The notes under the pieces are model-generated. The model did not search any database. It was given only the letters and a program-made list of their open reading frames with translations, and was not told the DNA's origin. A program made the position numbers and the translations under genes. 41,406 bases of DNA from assembly GCA_017434025.1 (NCBI GenBank), contig JAFRGC010000078.1:1-41406 (forward strand), given 5' to 3'. The DNA is from Mogibacterium sp. Its GTDB lineage: Bacteria; Bacillota; Clostridia; Peptostreptococcales; Anaerovoracaceae. Of the stretch, positions 1 through 7,742 are shown piece by piece. How positions within the stretch are numbered: position 1 is the stretch's first letter; every line of letters starts with the position of its first letter.

Positions 1-818
1 ATATCAGCATCGTGTCCGATGTGAATGATTCCTACTTCGCCAGGGAAAGCATCCATAAAGAGTGCGCCGATCTTCTCAGTTTCAACACCCTCGATGAGAG
101 CGTCAACATCGCAGAGCTCGCCTCTTGCGTTGTTGATCAGGACTACTCCGTCCTTCATCTTTCTTACGTTCTCCTTGTTGATTACGCCCTTTGTGTCTTC
201 AAGCAGAGGCATCTGGAGCGTGATGACATCAGATTCTGCAAGAATAGTATCAAGATCTACATAAGTAGCGTACTTCTTGACCTCTTCATTCTGAAATACG
301 TCATAAGCAAGGATCTTGCAGCCAAAGCTTGAAAGGAGCTGGATCACCGTGCGTCCGATCTTGCCTGTTCCCATGACGCCGACTGTAAGTGAGCGGAGCT
401 CTCTTCCCATCTTGCCCTTCAGTGTGAAGTCGTTGTCATCTGTGTTGGCCTGTGCCTTCTTATAGTTACGGATGCACATCAGGATAGCCATTACTGTATA
501 CTCAGCAACACCGTTAGCTGCGTAAGAACCGTGGCATACATGCATGCCCTTGGATCTTGCATAGTGTCTGTTCATGTGGTCGAATCCGACACAACGTGCA
601 GCGAGCACCTGGCAGCCATAGTCCGCAAGTTTGTCAATAATAGGGTCTGACAGATCGCTCTGTCCGAGCATCGTTACGCCTTCGCATCCTTCAGCCATAT
701 CGACTGTGGAAGCGTCAAGGTTAGCCGGTGTGCTGACCAGTTCGATACCGTATTTTGCGCAAAGCCCTTCAATGATTGGTTTTTCGTCAGGTCTGACTTC
801 ATAAGCAGCGATTTTCAT
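1..818 (-). CDS. ldhA: D-2-hydroxyacid dehydrogenase, LdhA-type (3' end outside window)
   Basis: This NAD-dependent D-2-hydroxyacid dehydrogenase probably reduces a 2-oxoacid (the transamination product of leucine, phenylalanine or a similar amino acid) to the (R)-2-hydroxyacid used by the downstream pathway. The visible 272 codons begin MKIAAYEVRPDE. They hold the N-terminal catalytic half-domain, the dinucleotide-binding motif GTGKIGR near residue 150, and the conserved NNARGELCD segment carrying the catalytic arginine. The ATG at 818 has a GGAGG-like site just upstream. The C-terminal part with the catalytic histidine region is cut by the window edge, so it is partial rather than broken. 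It is the last visible gene of the had operon, 86 bases after hadA. Family call is firm; the substrate is inferred from the neighbours. Confidence 0.9.
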   Translation of the reverse strand, partial: MKIAAYEVRPDEKPIIEGLCAKYGIELVSTPANLDASTVDMAEGCEGVTMLGQSDLSDPIIDKLADYGCQVLAARCVGFDHMNRHYARSKGMHVCHGSYAANGVAEYTVMAILMCIRNYKKAQANTDDNDFTLKGKMGRELRSLTVGVMGTGKIGRTVIQLLSSFGCKILAYDVFQNEEVKKYATYVDLDTILAESDVITLQMPLLEDTKGVINKENVRKMKDGVVLINNARGELCDVDALIEGVETEKIGALFMDAFPGEVGIIHIGHDAD

Positions 819-904
819 TTCTGTAATTCCTCCGTATTGGTTTTCTCACCCCGAAATAAACTCCTGGTCCCGTTATATGAAAACTATTATCGTATTATTC
901 CGGA

Positions 905-2149
905 TCAGTCTCTGAGAGCTGGGTCCATCGACTTTACAGCTCCGTCTGTGAGCATCTTAGCGATCTCTTCATCAGTGTATCCGTACTGTCCGAGGATCTC
1001 TTCTGTATGTTCAGCAAGATAAGGTCCTCTGTTGTACTCAGGCAGACCGTTTTCCTTGAACATTACCGGCGGCCTTACCAGAGTACGTTTGTTTCCGTTG
1101 CTGTACTGCATCTCATAGAAGATATCTGATGCCCACGCCTGCTTGTCCACGAGGAGAGAATCCCAGTTCTGAGCTACTGCGTAAGGGATATCTGCAGCGT
1201 CGAGCAGTTTGCACCACTCATCACAGTCCTTAGTCAGGAACAATGCGGAGATCCAGTCGGAGAATTCTTTTCTGTTAGGATAGAGATTCTTCTGTGGATA
1301 GAACTTAGGATTATCGATCATCTCCGGATGTCCGGCAGCCTGCATGAATACAGGATAGTGTCTGTCATACTGAGGCATAGCGATCTGCAGCCACTGCTCG
1401 TCTCTGGTCTTGTAGACCATGGTGAGAGGGTTGCCGTTTTCCCATCTTTCCATCGGGAACTTGCAGCTGTCAGCGCCATACTGGCTGGACTGGAGCATGA
1501 GGGAAACATCCCAGACAGCGCTGTGGAAGAGCGATACTACTACCTGATCTCCTTCGCCTGTCATCTTAGCTTTAAACAGAGCAGCAAGGACTCCTGCCGC
1601 GAGGTTCATCGCAACCTGATGATCTCCGAATCCCTGAACTGTCAGCATCGGTGTGCTCGTCTTGTCTCTCAGAGGTCCGAGGATACCGCCTCTTGCGTAG
1701 AATGCTGTGAAATCAAATCCCGGAAGATCCTTGTCCGGTCCCTTCTCGCCGTATCCGGAGATGAATCCGTATACGAGTGAAGGATACTTCGCGTGAAGTG
1801 TGTCATAATCAAGCTTGTTCTTGATAAGCGATGGCTGACGGTTGTTGGTGATGAACACGTCTGCATCCGCGATCAGTTTCTCAAGCACTTCACGTCCTTC
1901 AGGTGACTTGATATTCAGAGCGATACATCTCTTGCCGGCGTTCTCCAGATCGTAGGAAGTGTTTTCCTTCTGATCGAGAGGACGGCCTTCATTGGCTGCT
2001 GTGTATCTCAGCGGGTCTCCAACAGGAGCCTCTACCTTGATGACGTCAGCGCCGAGGTCTGCGAGGAATCTTGCGGTGCAAGGAGCAGCGATAAATGTCG
2101 CGAGCTCAACTACCTTGATTCCCTCGAGAGGTCTTCTTACTTCACTCAT
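905..2149 (-). CDS. hadA: 2-hydroxyacyl-CoA transferase (family III), HadA/FldA-like
   Basis: A 414-residue family III (CaiB/BaiF) CoA-transferase. It should move CoA from an acyl-CoA, usually the pathway's enoyl-CoA product, to the (R)-2-hydroxyacid so that dehydration can follow. The family core is complete: the N-terminal segment PLEGIKVVELATFIAAPC, a Rossmann-like half with GADVIKVE, and the segment DLPGFDFTAFYARGG. Asp146 of that segment aligns with the aspartate that forms the acyl-anhydride intermediate in formyl-CoA transferase. Length is normal for HadA. It lies 13 bases after hadC with a GGAGG site before its ATG, and ldhA follows. Whether the acid is 2-hydroxyisocaproate, phenyllactate or another cannot be read from the sequence. 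Confidence 0.9.
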   Translation of the reverse strand: MSEVRRPLEGIKVVELATFIAAPCTARFLADLGADVIKVEAPVGDPLRYTAANEGRPLDQKENTSYDLENAGKRCIALNIKSPEGREVLEKLIADADVFITNNRQPSLIKNKLDYDTLHAKYPSLVYGFISGYGEKGPDKDLPGFDFTAFYARGGILGPLRDKTSTPMLTVQGFGDHQVAMNLAAGVLAALFKAKMTGEGDQVVVSLFHSAVWDVSLMLQSSQYGADSCKFPMERWENGNPLTMVYKTRDEQWLQIAMPQYDRHYPVFMQAAGHPEMIDNPKFYPQKNLYPNRKEFSDWISALFLTKDCDEWCKLLDAADIPYAVAQNWDSLLVDKQAWASDIFYEMQYSNGNKRTLVRPPVMFKENGLPEYNRGPYLAEHTEEILGQYGYTDEEIAKMLTDGAVKSMDPALRD

Positions 2150-2162
2150 TTCTTCCTCCTTA

Positions 2163-3275
2163 TTACATCGTCAGCATGTCGCGGAAGGTCTCGAGGTTGG
2201 TGCGGACCTGTTCGAAGTGCACCATCTGTCTGTCGACTTCCACAAGTGCGAGCGGCAGATCTGCTGCTTCACACGCTTTTTTGATCATTACGTAATCGAA
2301 TTCTTCAGGATCGCAGAATTTGGTCATGACTACGACCACGCCCTTTGCGCCTCTAGCTTTGGCTGTATCGACGATCCACTGTACTCTTGGCTTCTTGACA
2401 TTGTAGAGAACGGAGCAGTTGTCCATGTTCGCGAACTTGACTGCAAGTGCCTGGAGCGGATCATCCATCTCAGGAACATCCGTCCTGTACTGGCGGGACT
2501 GAGCTGCAACGTCGTCTGCTACGATGTGCATTCCCATGTCGTCAAAGATCTCGTTCAGCTGAGGAGCATCTGTGAGGATGCCGCTTACTACGATTCCGAG
2601 CTTTGCGTCAGCACCGGCTTCTCCGAGCTCTGCAAGGAACTCTTCGCAGAGAGCAGTGTGCTCTTCCTTAGTCATGAAGAATGCGCTTCTGAAGATATCG
2701 CTTCTCTCAGCAGCAGTGATCTCCGGATGAACTGCGAGTGCTTCGTCAACTCTTCTCATCACAGCATTATGAGCGTTATATACCTTGTTGGATTCTTTCA
2801 GAGCTTCCGGATCAAACTTTCCGCCCAGCTCCTCAAGGTCTCTGATCACTCTTTCATATCCAGCCTTGGTGAAAGCGATACCGTAGTCAGGCTTTCTGTT
2901 CTGCGGATATGTCATCGGGATAAACTTGATGTCGTCTACTGCGTATTTCCAGTTCTCTCCGAGGGTCTTCAGAGTATCGCAGAGTGAAGGAATGACGATT
3001 GCGCTTGCACCCTTGTATGCTCCTCTGATACCGAGCTCGAGTATGGACTGTACGATGGAGCAGAGGAATGCAGGGAAATATTCTTTTGCCCTGTTGAGTT
3101 CCATGTCAGCGCCCCATGCGCCCATCGGTACGAAACCCATGGAATGGATGATTTCTTCCGGTGTGTATACAGGAGCAGTGAGGACGATCTTCTTTCCCTC
3201 TGCCATGTATTTTTCCATCTGCGCGCGAGGAGATGCTGCTGCCTCGTGGAATTTTCTGATTGTATCCTGGATCAT
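2163..3275 (-). CDS. hadC: (R)-2-hydroxyacyl-CoA dehydratase, beta subunit
   Basis: The 370-residue beta subunit of the oxygen-sensitive, radical-type 2-hydroxyacyl-CoA dehydratase (HgdB/HadC/FldC family). It pairs with HadB and carries a [4Fe-4S] cluster. Candidate cluster cysteines fall in the expected segments LCSIVQSILELG, VIPSLCDTLKTLG and MTKFCDPEEFDY. The gene starts two bases after the hadB stop, with GGAGG eight bases before the ATG, so the two subunits are translationally close, as expected for a heterodimer. Length matches known beta subunits. No acyl-CoA dehydrogenase or Etf genes are visible here; they could lie beyond ldhA. Confidence 0.92.
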   Translation of the reverse strand: MIQDTIRKFHEAAASPRAQMEKYMAEGKKIVLTAPVYTPEEIIHSMGFVPMGAWGADMELNRAKEYFPAFLCSIVQSILELGIRGAYKGASAIVIPSLCDTLKTLGENWKYAVDDIKFIPMTYPQNRKPDYGIAFTKAGYERVIRDLEELGGKFDPEALKESNKVYNAHNAVMRRVDEALAVHPEITAAERSDIFRSAFFMTKEEHTALCEEFLAELGEAGADAKLGIVVSGILTDAPQLNEIFDDMGMHIVADDVAAQSRQYRTDVPEMDDPLQALAVKFANMDNCSVLYNVKKPRVQWIVDTAKARGAKGVVVVMTKFCDPEEFDYVMIKKACEAADLPLALVEVDRQMVHFEQVRTNLETFRDMLTM

Positions 3276-3277
3276 CG

Positions 3278-4537
3278 CTACGCCTCCTTCGCTTCCTTGT
3301 TTGCTTCCATGATCTCGCAGAGACCCTGGACTCTGGTGTCATACTGTGCTTCCGAGAAGTTTCTCGGGTCAGCCTGGTCACCGTCGAATGATGTCACAGG
3401 GATGTTGCATTCCTTGCCGATCTGACGGCTCATCTCTGCCATGAATCCGCTCCAGAGTTTGCATGATCTGTTGGTATGAACGAGGAGTCCCTCAACGTTG
3501 TTGTCCTTGCAGAGTTTGACTCTCTTGTCTCTGGACTTCTCAAGGTTGATCGCATTCGGTACGCTGCAGTAAGCTCTGATCATCTCATCAAATGAGTTGT
3601 AGTCGAATCCGAAAGCGTCAGCATAGATCGTTGTTACCATGTTGATGCCGCGGTCCTTGAGACCTCTTGATGTTGCTCTGAGATATGGCCAGCAGGCGAT
3701 ACCTTCGAACATGATCCTGTGCTTCTCCTCTACACGGAAAGTGCTCTCGCCCTTTTCATGATTCTCTTTGTATTCTTTAAGGAGGGTCTCCATTGCCTCT
3801 CCGGCTTCCTCTTTGCCACGTGCTGTAACCATAACAGCCATGTGGTTGAGAAGGTCAAATCCGTTGAATGGCGACGGAGTGTACTTTGCCTGAGCTGTTG
3901 CTTCGAGCCATGCGCGGCTTGCGCGGCAGCTGAATCCGGTTACCTGTTCAAACTTGTCGTCATCCCACTTGAGACCGAAGAGATCTTCGAGCTGATGAAC
4001 GGCATCCCAGAACTGTCCGCTTACATAAGCCACTTCCGCGTCCGAGACCTCATAATCAGGGTTGAACGGGATGTCCAGCAGGATCATCGGTATGCCGAGT
4101 TCGCGGGAGAGATTCTCATACCACTTGATCATGCAGTTGCAGATGTTGTTGCAGCAGAGCAGTACATCCGGCATAGCTACATCCTGCTCCGGGCACTCTT
4201 TAAGTTTTGCGTACGCCAGGCTGATCCTTGCATATGCGCAGATATCGTTTGAGTAACCGTCCGCTTCCGCTACTTCACACATGCGCTCGCCTGCGCCTCT
4301 TGCTGCGATTCCTGCAGCCTGATTCTCAGGGTAAGCAGTTGCCAGGCCAAGTGTTTCAGGGATCTCAACAGGGAAATTGCTGGACACCCAGGCTACAGGT
4401 CTGCCCTGTTTCTTAGCCTCGATAGCTGTTGCAAAAGCGTCCGACGCGATCTTACCGAGCTTGTACTTTGCCGAATTAGGATCGAGCGGCTTGCGAGGCT
4501 TCTTGACTTCCTCAGGCTTTTTGACTTCTTCTGCCAT
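3278..4537 (-). CDS. hadB: (R)-2-hydroxyacyl-CoA dehydratase, alpha subunit
   Basis: The 419-residue alpha subunit of the 2-hydroxyacyl-CoA dehydratase. It receives one electron from HadI and eliminates water through a ketyl radical. Likely iron-sulfur ligands are Cys100 (CAYARISLAY), the CCNNICN segment around Cys129-133 and the late cysteine in HTNRSCKLWSG. The frame opens five codons further upstream with a TTG at 4552, but that TTG region contains the AAGGAGG ribosome site itself. The ATG at 4537, correctly spaced from that site, is therefore the real start. The first 20 residues are a lysine/glutamate/proline-rich tail (repeated EEVKKP), slightly longer than usual and probably disordered. 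It lies 30 bases after hadI and 2 before hadC. Confidence 0.92.
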   Translation of the reverse strand: MAEEVKKPEEVKKPRKPLDPNSAKYKLGKIASDAFATAIEAKKQGRPVAWVSSNFPVEIPETLGLATAYPENQAAGIAARGAGERMCEVAEADGYSNDICAYARISLAYAKLKECPEQDVAMPDVLLCCNNICNCMIKWYENLSRELGIPMILLDIPFNPDYEVSDAEVAYVSGQFWDAVHQLEDLFGLKWDDDKFEQVTGFSCRASRAWLEATAQAKYTPSPFNGFDLLNHMAVMVTARGKEEAGEAMETLLKEYKENHEKGESTFRVEEKHRIMFEGIACWPYLRATSRGLKDRGINMVTTIYADAFGFDYNSFDEMIRAYCSVPNAINLEKSRDKRVKLCKDNNVEGLLVHTNRSCKLWSGFMAEMSRQIGKECNIPVTSFDGDQADPRNFSEAQYDTRVQGLCEIMEANKEAKEA

Positions 4538-4567
4538 TTTTTCCTCCTTCAATGTCTAAGTAATGAT

Positions 4568-5344
4568 TTATTTGCTGAGCTGCCTGTATGCATACAGGGC
4601 TGCTCCGATAGCACCAAAATACTGCGCCATAGGGTCGAAATCGATGTCTGTTTCAAGGCTCTTTGCAAGAGCTCTTCTGACGGCTCCGTTTTTCGCGACT
4701 CCGCCTGACATGCAGACTTTAGGTACGACTCCTGCTCTTCTCGCAAGGGCACTGACTCTCGACGCTACGCTCTCGCAGATGCCTGCTACAAGATCAGGTC
4801 TTGCGACACCATTTGCAAGCTGACTGATGACTTCAGACTCTGCGAACACAGTGCAAGTACTGGAGATAGATGCCGGCTTTACTGACTTTGACGCGCATTC
4901 ATCAAGCTCATCGATGTCCATCCTCAGGATATTTGCCATGACATCAAGGAACCTTCCGGTACCTGCTGCGCACTTATCGTTCATGACGAAGTTGGACATT
5001 CTGCCGCTTTCGCTGAGAGATATTATCTTGGCGTCCTGTCCGCCGATATCTATCAGTGTTCTGAGCTCGGGGAAGACCCATCTTCCGCCGAGAGCGTGAC
5101 ATGTCAGCTCGCTTACTTCGCCGTCCGCACCTTCATATTTATTGCGTCCGTATCCGGTAACGATAGTGCGGTCGACATCATCAGCAGTGAGTCCTGACAT
5201 TTCCCACAGTTCGGCAAGTGCTTCTGCCGGACCTTCGGTTCCGAGACCGCCGACTCTGAGGCTGGCGGCAATGATCTCCTGTCCGTCTTTCATGAGCACG
5301 CACTTTGAAGTTGTTGATCCGATATCGATCCCGAGAGTAATCAT
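4568..5344 (-). CDS. hadI: 2-hydroxyacyl-CoA dehydratase activator (ATPase)
   Basis: This ASKHA-fold ATPase activator is a homodimer with one bridging [4Fe-4S] cluster. It uses ATP hydrolysis to shoot a low-potential electron into the dehydratase. The sequence shows the phosphate loop GIDIGSTTSK at residues 5-14, GGQDAK near 101-106, and the two cluster cysteines, Cys125 in NDKCAAGTGRF and Cys164 in STCTVFAESEVI. Both match the two ligands known in the glutaryl-type activator HgdC. The open frame reaches 5422, but the ATG at 5344 has AAGGAGGG at ideal spacing and gives the usual 258 residues. It is the first gene of the operon, which ensures activator synthesis with the enzyme. Confidence 0.93.
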   Translation of the reverse strand: MITLGIDIGSTTSKCVLMKDGQEIIAASLRVGGLGTEGPAEALAELWEMSGLTADDVDRTIVTGYGRNKYEGADGEVSELTCHALGGRWVFPELRTLIDIGGQDAKIISLSESGRMSNFVMNDKCAAGTGRFLDVMANILRMDIDELDECASKSVKPASISSTCTVFAESEVISQLANGVARPDLVAGICESVASRVSALARRAGVVPKVCMSGGVAKNGAVRRALAKSLETDIDFDPMAQYFGAIGAALYAYRQLSK

Positions 5345-5529
5345 TTCCGCAGCCCTCCTTGTTAATTTTTTATCACTGTAATTTTTACATATTTTTATTG
5401 CTGCTTCAATCGTGTATGCCACTTCTGCAAAGAAACTTCTTGTTTAATCATTTTTATCTATTCCAAATCGTGCTGACTGTGCTTTACTTTGTTTTTCAAT
5501 CATTGTAAACTCATTCTGGAGGTGGTTTT
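5345..5529. promoter_or_regulatory. Divergent had / lysR control region
   Basis: This 185-base AT-rich space separates hadI (minus) from the lysR gene (plus). On the plus strand TTTACT (5483-5488) and TAAACT (5506-5511) are 17 bases apart, a fair sigma-A promoter for lysR. On the minus strand only weak matches precede hadI, such as TTGAAG about 60 bases upstream of its start with an A-rich -10, which suits an activator-dependent promoter. A short inverted repeat AAAC-N5-GTTT (5433-5445) is a possible LysR-type site. The promoter call is moderate and the operator call weak. Confidence 0.45.
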
Positions 5530-6393
5530 ATGGACCTTAGCAAGCTCGATCTCTTCTTTGCGGCAGCCAACAGCAGCAGCTTTACGCAGGCAGCCGAGAA
5601 GTGCAATGTAGCTCAGACAACCGTCAGCAAGTACATAGCGCAGCTCGAGGATGAGCTCGGAATGAAACTCTTTTACCGCACAACGAGAGAGTGCTCTCTG
5701 ACCGAAGCCGGGCACACATTCTACAATGGTGCCAAAGAACTGGTTAAGGATTACGATGGCCTGAGAAAGCAGCTTCAGCAGGTAAACGAAAACGAACTCA
5801 GAATCGGTATCTACGGAGAATTCTTTGACCTGTCCATACTCAGTAATTTCAGGAAAACCTATCCTGAAGTAGAACTCAAAGTATCTTTTGACAGCCGCAC
5901 AAATCTGTACGACCAGCTCAAGCGGCGTAAGATCCACGCCGTGCTGATACCAAACATCCTTGTCGCAGAAGCCCTCCGGGATCATTCCCTCAGAATGGTC
6001 AACGTGATTTCAGGCGATGCCTATATTTACTGCTCTGAATCAGCCGCAAAAAAATACGGCAGCATTCAGGGAGTTATACGCAATCTGCCATTTGTTACAA
6101 AATCTCAGGAGCGTTCCTACCACGAATACTGCCGCAGAATACTGGAACGCACCTTCGATGAATCATTTGAAAATGTCACAGTAGTAGAGTCTCAGGCTAA
6201 GCAGTTGCTTCTTACAAAACTGTCACAGGGTTTTTCAATAATGCTCGATAAAGAAGCGAACGACACTGAGGGGCTGTACGCATACTCGCTCCAGGGAATT
6301 TTCAACGAGACGCTGCAGCTTTACTACTCCATAAAGCATGTGCCTGCGAGCCTGTGGACGTTCATAAATTACATCAATAGTTCGGAATCATAA
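5530..6393 (+). CDS. LysR-type transcriptional regulator
   Basis: A 287-residue LysR-family regulator. Residues 1-60 form the winged helix-turn-helix (DLSKLDLFFAAANSSSFTQA, then VAQTTVSKYIAQLEDELG), followed by the linker helix. The C-terminal two-thirds is the periplasmic-binding-protein-like effector domain, with the typical restart ELRIGIYGEFFDLSILSNF near residue 92. The ATG at 5530 is preceded by GGAGGTGG. Divergent transcription from hadI is the classic LysR arrangement, so it probably controls the had-ldh operon in response to a 2-hydroxyacid, 2-oxoacid or amino acid. The effector itself is not deducible. Confidence 0.9.
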   Translation: MDLSKLDLFFAAANSSSFTQAAEKCNVAQTTVSKYIAQLEDELGMKLFYRTTRECSLTEAGHTFYNGAKELVKDYDGLRKQLQQVNENELRIGIYGEFFDLSILSNFRKTYPEVELKVSFDSRTNLYDQLKRRKIHAVLIPNILVAEALRDHSLRMVNVISGDAYIYCSESAAKKYGSIQGVIRNLPFVTKSQERSYHEYCRRILERTFDESFENVTVVESQAKQLLLTKLSQGFSIMLDKEANDTEGLYAYSLQGIFNETLQLYYSIKHVPASLWTFINYINSSES

Positions 6394-6423
6394 AAAAACG
6401 GCAGCCGCTATTACGCGACTGCC
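6392..6423 (-). terminator. Terminator shared by pduL (minus) and lysR (plus)
   Basis: A nine-base-pair stem with one mismatch (GGCAGCCGC at 6400-6408, GCGACTGCC at 6415-6423) encloses a six-base loop. Seven A residues at 6392-6398 become a T tract on the minus strand, so it works best for pduL. It also sits directly after the lysR stop. Confidence 0.8.
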
Positions 6424-6436
6424 ATATTCATTTCAA

Positions 6437-7018
6437 TCAGAACTCCACAATGTATGCCTTCATCGGCTTCATTCCTGCAGCATTAGCTTCGTCTGTATCT
6501 ATATGCATAAGTGCAAGGTCATCCTCGTTCTGTACTCTGATCTCTGTATCGCCAAAGATGAGCGATCTGTCAGGAGTATCTATTCTTACAGCTACAATAT
6601 CTCCGTTCTTGAGCCCCCATTCTTCTGTCTGTTTTTTTCCGATGTGTACGTGTCTCTTTGCAACGATAACGCCTTCTTTAAGCTCAATTTCTCCGGCAGG
6701 GCCGACCAGCTTGATACCAGGAGTTCCTGCAAGGTCCCCCGAGAGTCTGATCGGAGCGTCTACTCCCAGCGCTCTTGCGTCTGTCTTTGACAGCTCTACC
6801 TGCGACTGCTTTCTACATGGTCCGAGGATCCTGACTTTAGGAAATGTGCTTCTTGGTCCCACGATAGCGATCTGCTCAACACTTGCGAAGCCTCCGCCAC
6901 CTGCCAGTTCCTTGTGTACCTCCAGTTCATATCCCTTTCCAAACAGCACATCCTGATCCTCTCTGGTCAGATGGATGTGCCTTGCAGAAACGTCAACAAA
7001 TACTTCTTTCTTTTCCAT
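6437..7018 (-). CDS. pduL: PduL-type phosphate acyltransferase
   Basis: A 193-residue phosphotransacylase of the PduL family. It converts an acyl-CoA (acetyl- or propionyl-CoA) and phosphate to acyl-phosphate, which feeds substrate-level ATP formation with an acyl kinase. Two repeated beta-barrel halves are visible, each with its zinc-binding histidine motif: SARHIHL (His14, His16) and AKRHVHI (His123, His125). No microcompartment shell genes are near and no N-terminal encapsulation extension is seen, so it is probably cytosolic. A GAGGAG site precedes its ATG. It could recover energy from acyl-CoA made in the neighbouring fermentation pathway, but that link is inference. Confidence 0.92.
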   Translation of the reverse strand: MEKKEVFVDVSARHIHLTREDQDVLFGKGYELEVHKELAGGGGFASVEQIAIVGPRSTFPKVRILGPCRKQSQVELSKTDARALGVDAPIRLSGDLAGTPGIKLVGPAGEIELKEGVIVAKRHVHIGKKQTEEWGLKNGDIVAVRIDTPDRSLIFGDTEIRVQNEDDLALMHIDTDEANAAGMKPMKAYIVEF

Positions 7019-7051
7019 GGTGCTTATTCTCCTCGTATTATTTAAAATATA

Positions 7052-7096
7052 TTACTTCTGTAGTCCCTCAAAAAGAGAGTATACCACTGTCATCAT
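7052..7096 (-). CDS. Possible 14-codon micro-ORF upstream of pduL
   Basis: A tiny frame begins with two adjacent ATGs and reads MMTVVYSLFEGLQK before a TAA. An AGGAG site stands eight bases before the first ATG. It sits in the 100-base gap between the glycerate kinase remnant and pduL. It could be a leader peptide or chance; the ribosome site is the only support. Confidence 0.25.
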   Translation of the reverse strand: MMTVVYSLFEGLQK

Positions 7097-7122
7097 GTTT
7101 TTTCTCCTAGAGACTGGGAGGC

Positions 7123-7411
7123 TTATTCTGCCATTTCCATCCCTGTTCTGACAAAACGGAACATCCGCAGAGCTCCTTCATAGTAGAGTTCCTCTGCCCG
7201 TTCCAGCGCCATTGGTGGCGGAGCCGCCGATGGCAATCGAGTTTCTGCAGCAATTACCGCTTCAACTGTTCCCTCGCCGCCATCAGCGACTGGAACACCT
7301 AAGCATTCACAATCGCCAAATACTTCTCTGGCAGCCCTGCTGAGCAGTTCTACGGTTTTTTCGCTTGTCAGACTCCCCTTTAAATGAGTCGGATGCAAAT
7401 AAGAGTTTCAT
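7123..7411 (-). pseudogene. Glycerate kinase remnant (internal deletion plus frameshift)
   Basis: The ATG at 7411, with an AAGGAG site, opens MKLLFASDSFKG, the standard start of glycerate kinase. A run of four Gs (plus-strand CCCC at 7375-7378), where three are expected, then shifts the frame. In the next frame the protein continues KGSLTSEKTVELLSRAAREVF and VPVADGGEGTVEAV, the family's N-terminal signature. About 45 residues later it jumps to PPMALERAEELYYEGALRMFR, which resembles the family's extreme C-terminus. Some 280 residues of the normal roughly 380 are missing from the middle. It is clearly non-functional as a kinase. The intact gene would have made phosphoglycerate from glycerate. 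Confidence 0.8.
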
Positions 7412-7449
7412 ATAGCATTCTCCTTACACCATAACAGATACTGCACTGA

Positions 7450-7635
7450 TTATAACACATCACTTTCGCGATAATGACGCTCCATGAATCCATAATCTTG
7501 CTCTTTCTTTACTGTAATGCTCATTTCCTCTCTGTCCTCGTCAAAGAACAATCTTAATTCACACCCGTTTTCGCTTACTGCTTTATACCCAGTATGGGGG
7601 GACAGGGGACGGTTCTCTGTCTCCTGAAAGCACAT
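7450..7635 (-). other. Short reading frame of unknown status, starting inside the repeat
   Basis: A 61-codon frame whose first codons lie in the left arm of the palindromic repeat. The later part (GCELRLFFDEDREEMSITVK and MERHYRESDVL) looks protein-like and charged. No ribosome site is evident and no family is recognised. It may be the tail of a gene interrupted by the repeat, or a chance frame. Confidence 0.25.
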
Positions 7636-7723
7636 AAAAACTGGAGTCCCGGCATTACGTTACGGGACTCCCGTTGTTTGTGTGGTATTAAGTGCAGAGA
7701 CAGAGAACCGTCCCCTGTCCCCC
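7597..7723. repeat. Palindromic mobile-type repeat with nested hairpin
   Basis: Two perfect 27-base inverted arms (7597-7623 and 7697-7723) contain the G-rich core GGGGACAGGGGACGG. They flank a 73-base centre. Inside it is a second inverted repeat, GGAGTCCCG (7643-7651) and CGGGACTCC (7663-7671), extended by AAC/GTT past one mismatch and flanked by A-rich and T-rich sequence like a two-way terminator. G-rich repeats of this type are known, scattered in many copies, in other Firmicutes genomes; I infer a MITE or REP-like element. No transposase is present here. Confidence 0.8.
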
Positions 7724-7742
7724 TATTCCTGCATACTGCAGC

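Noticed and set aside
1992-2987. Plus-strand open frame opposite hadA/hadC
   Set aside because: Antisense shadow of strongly supported enzyme genes.
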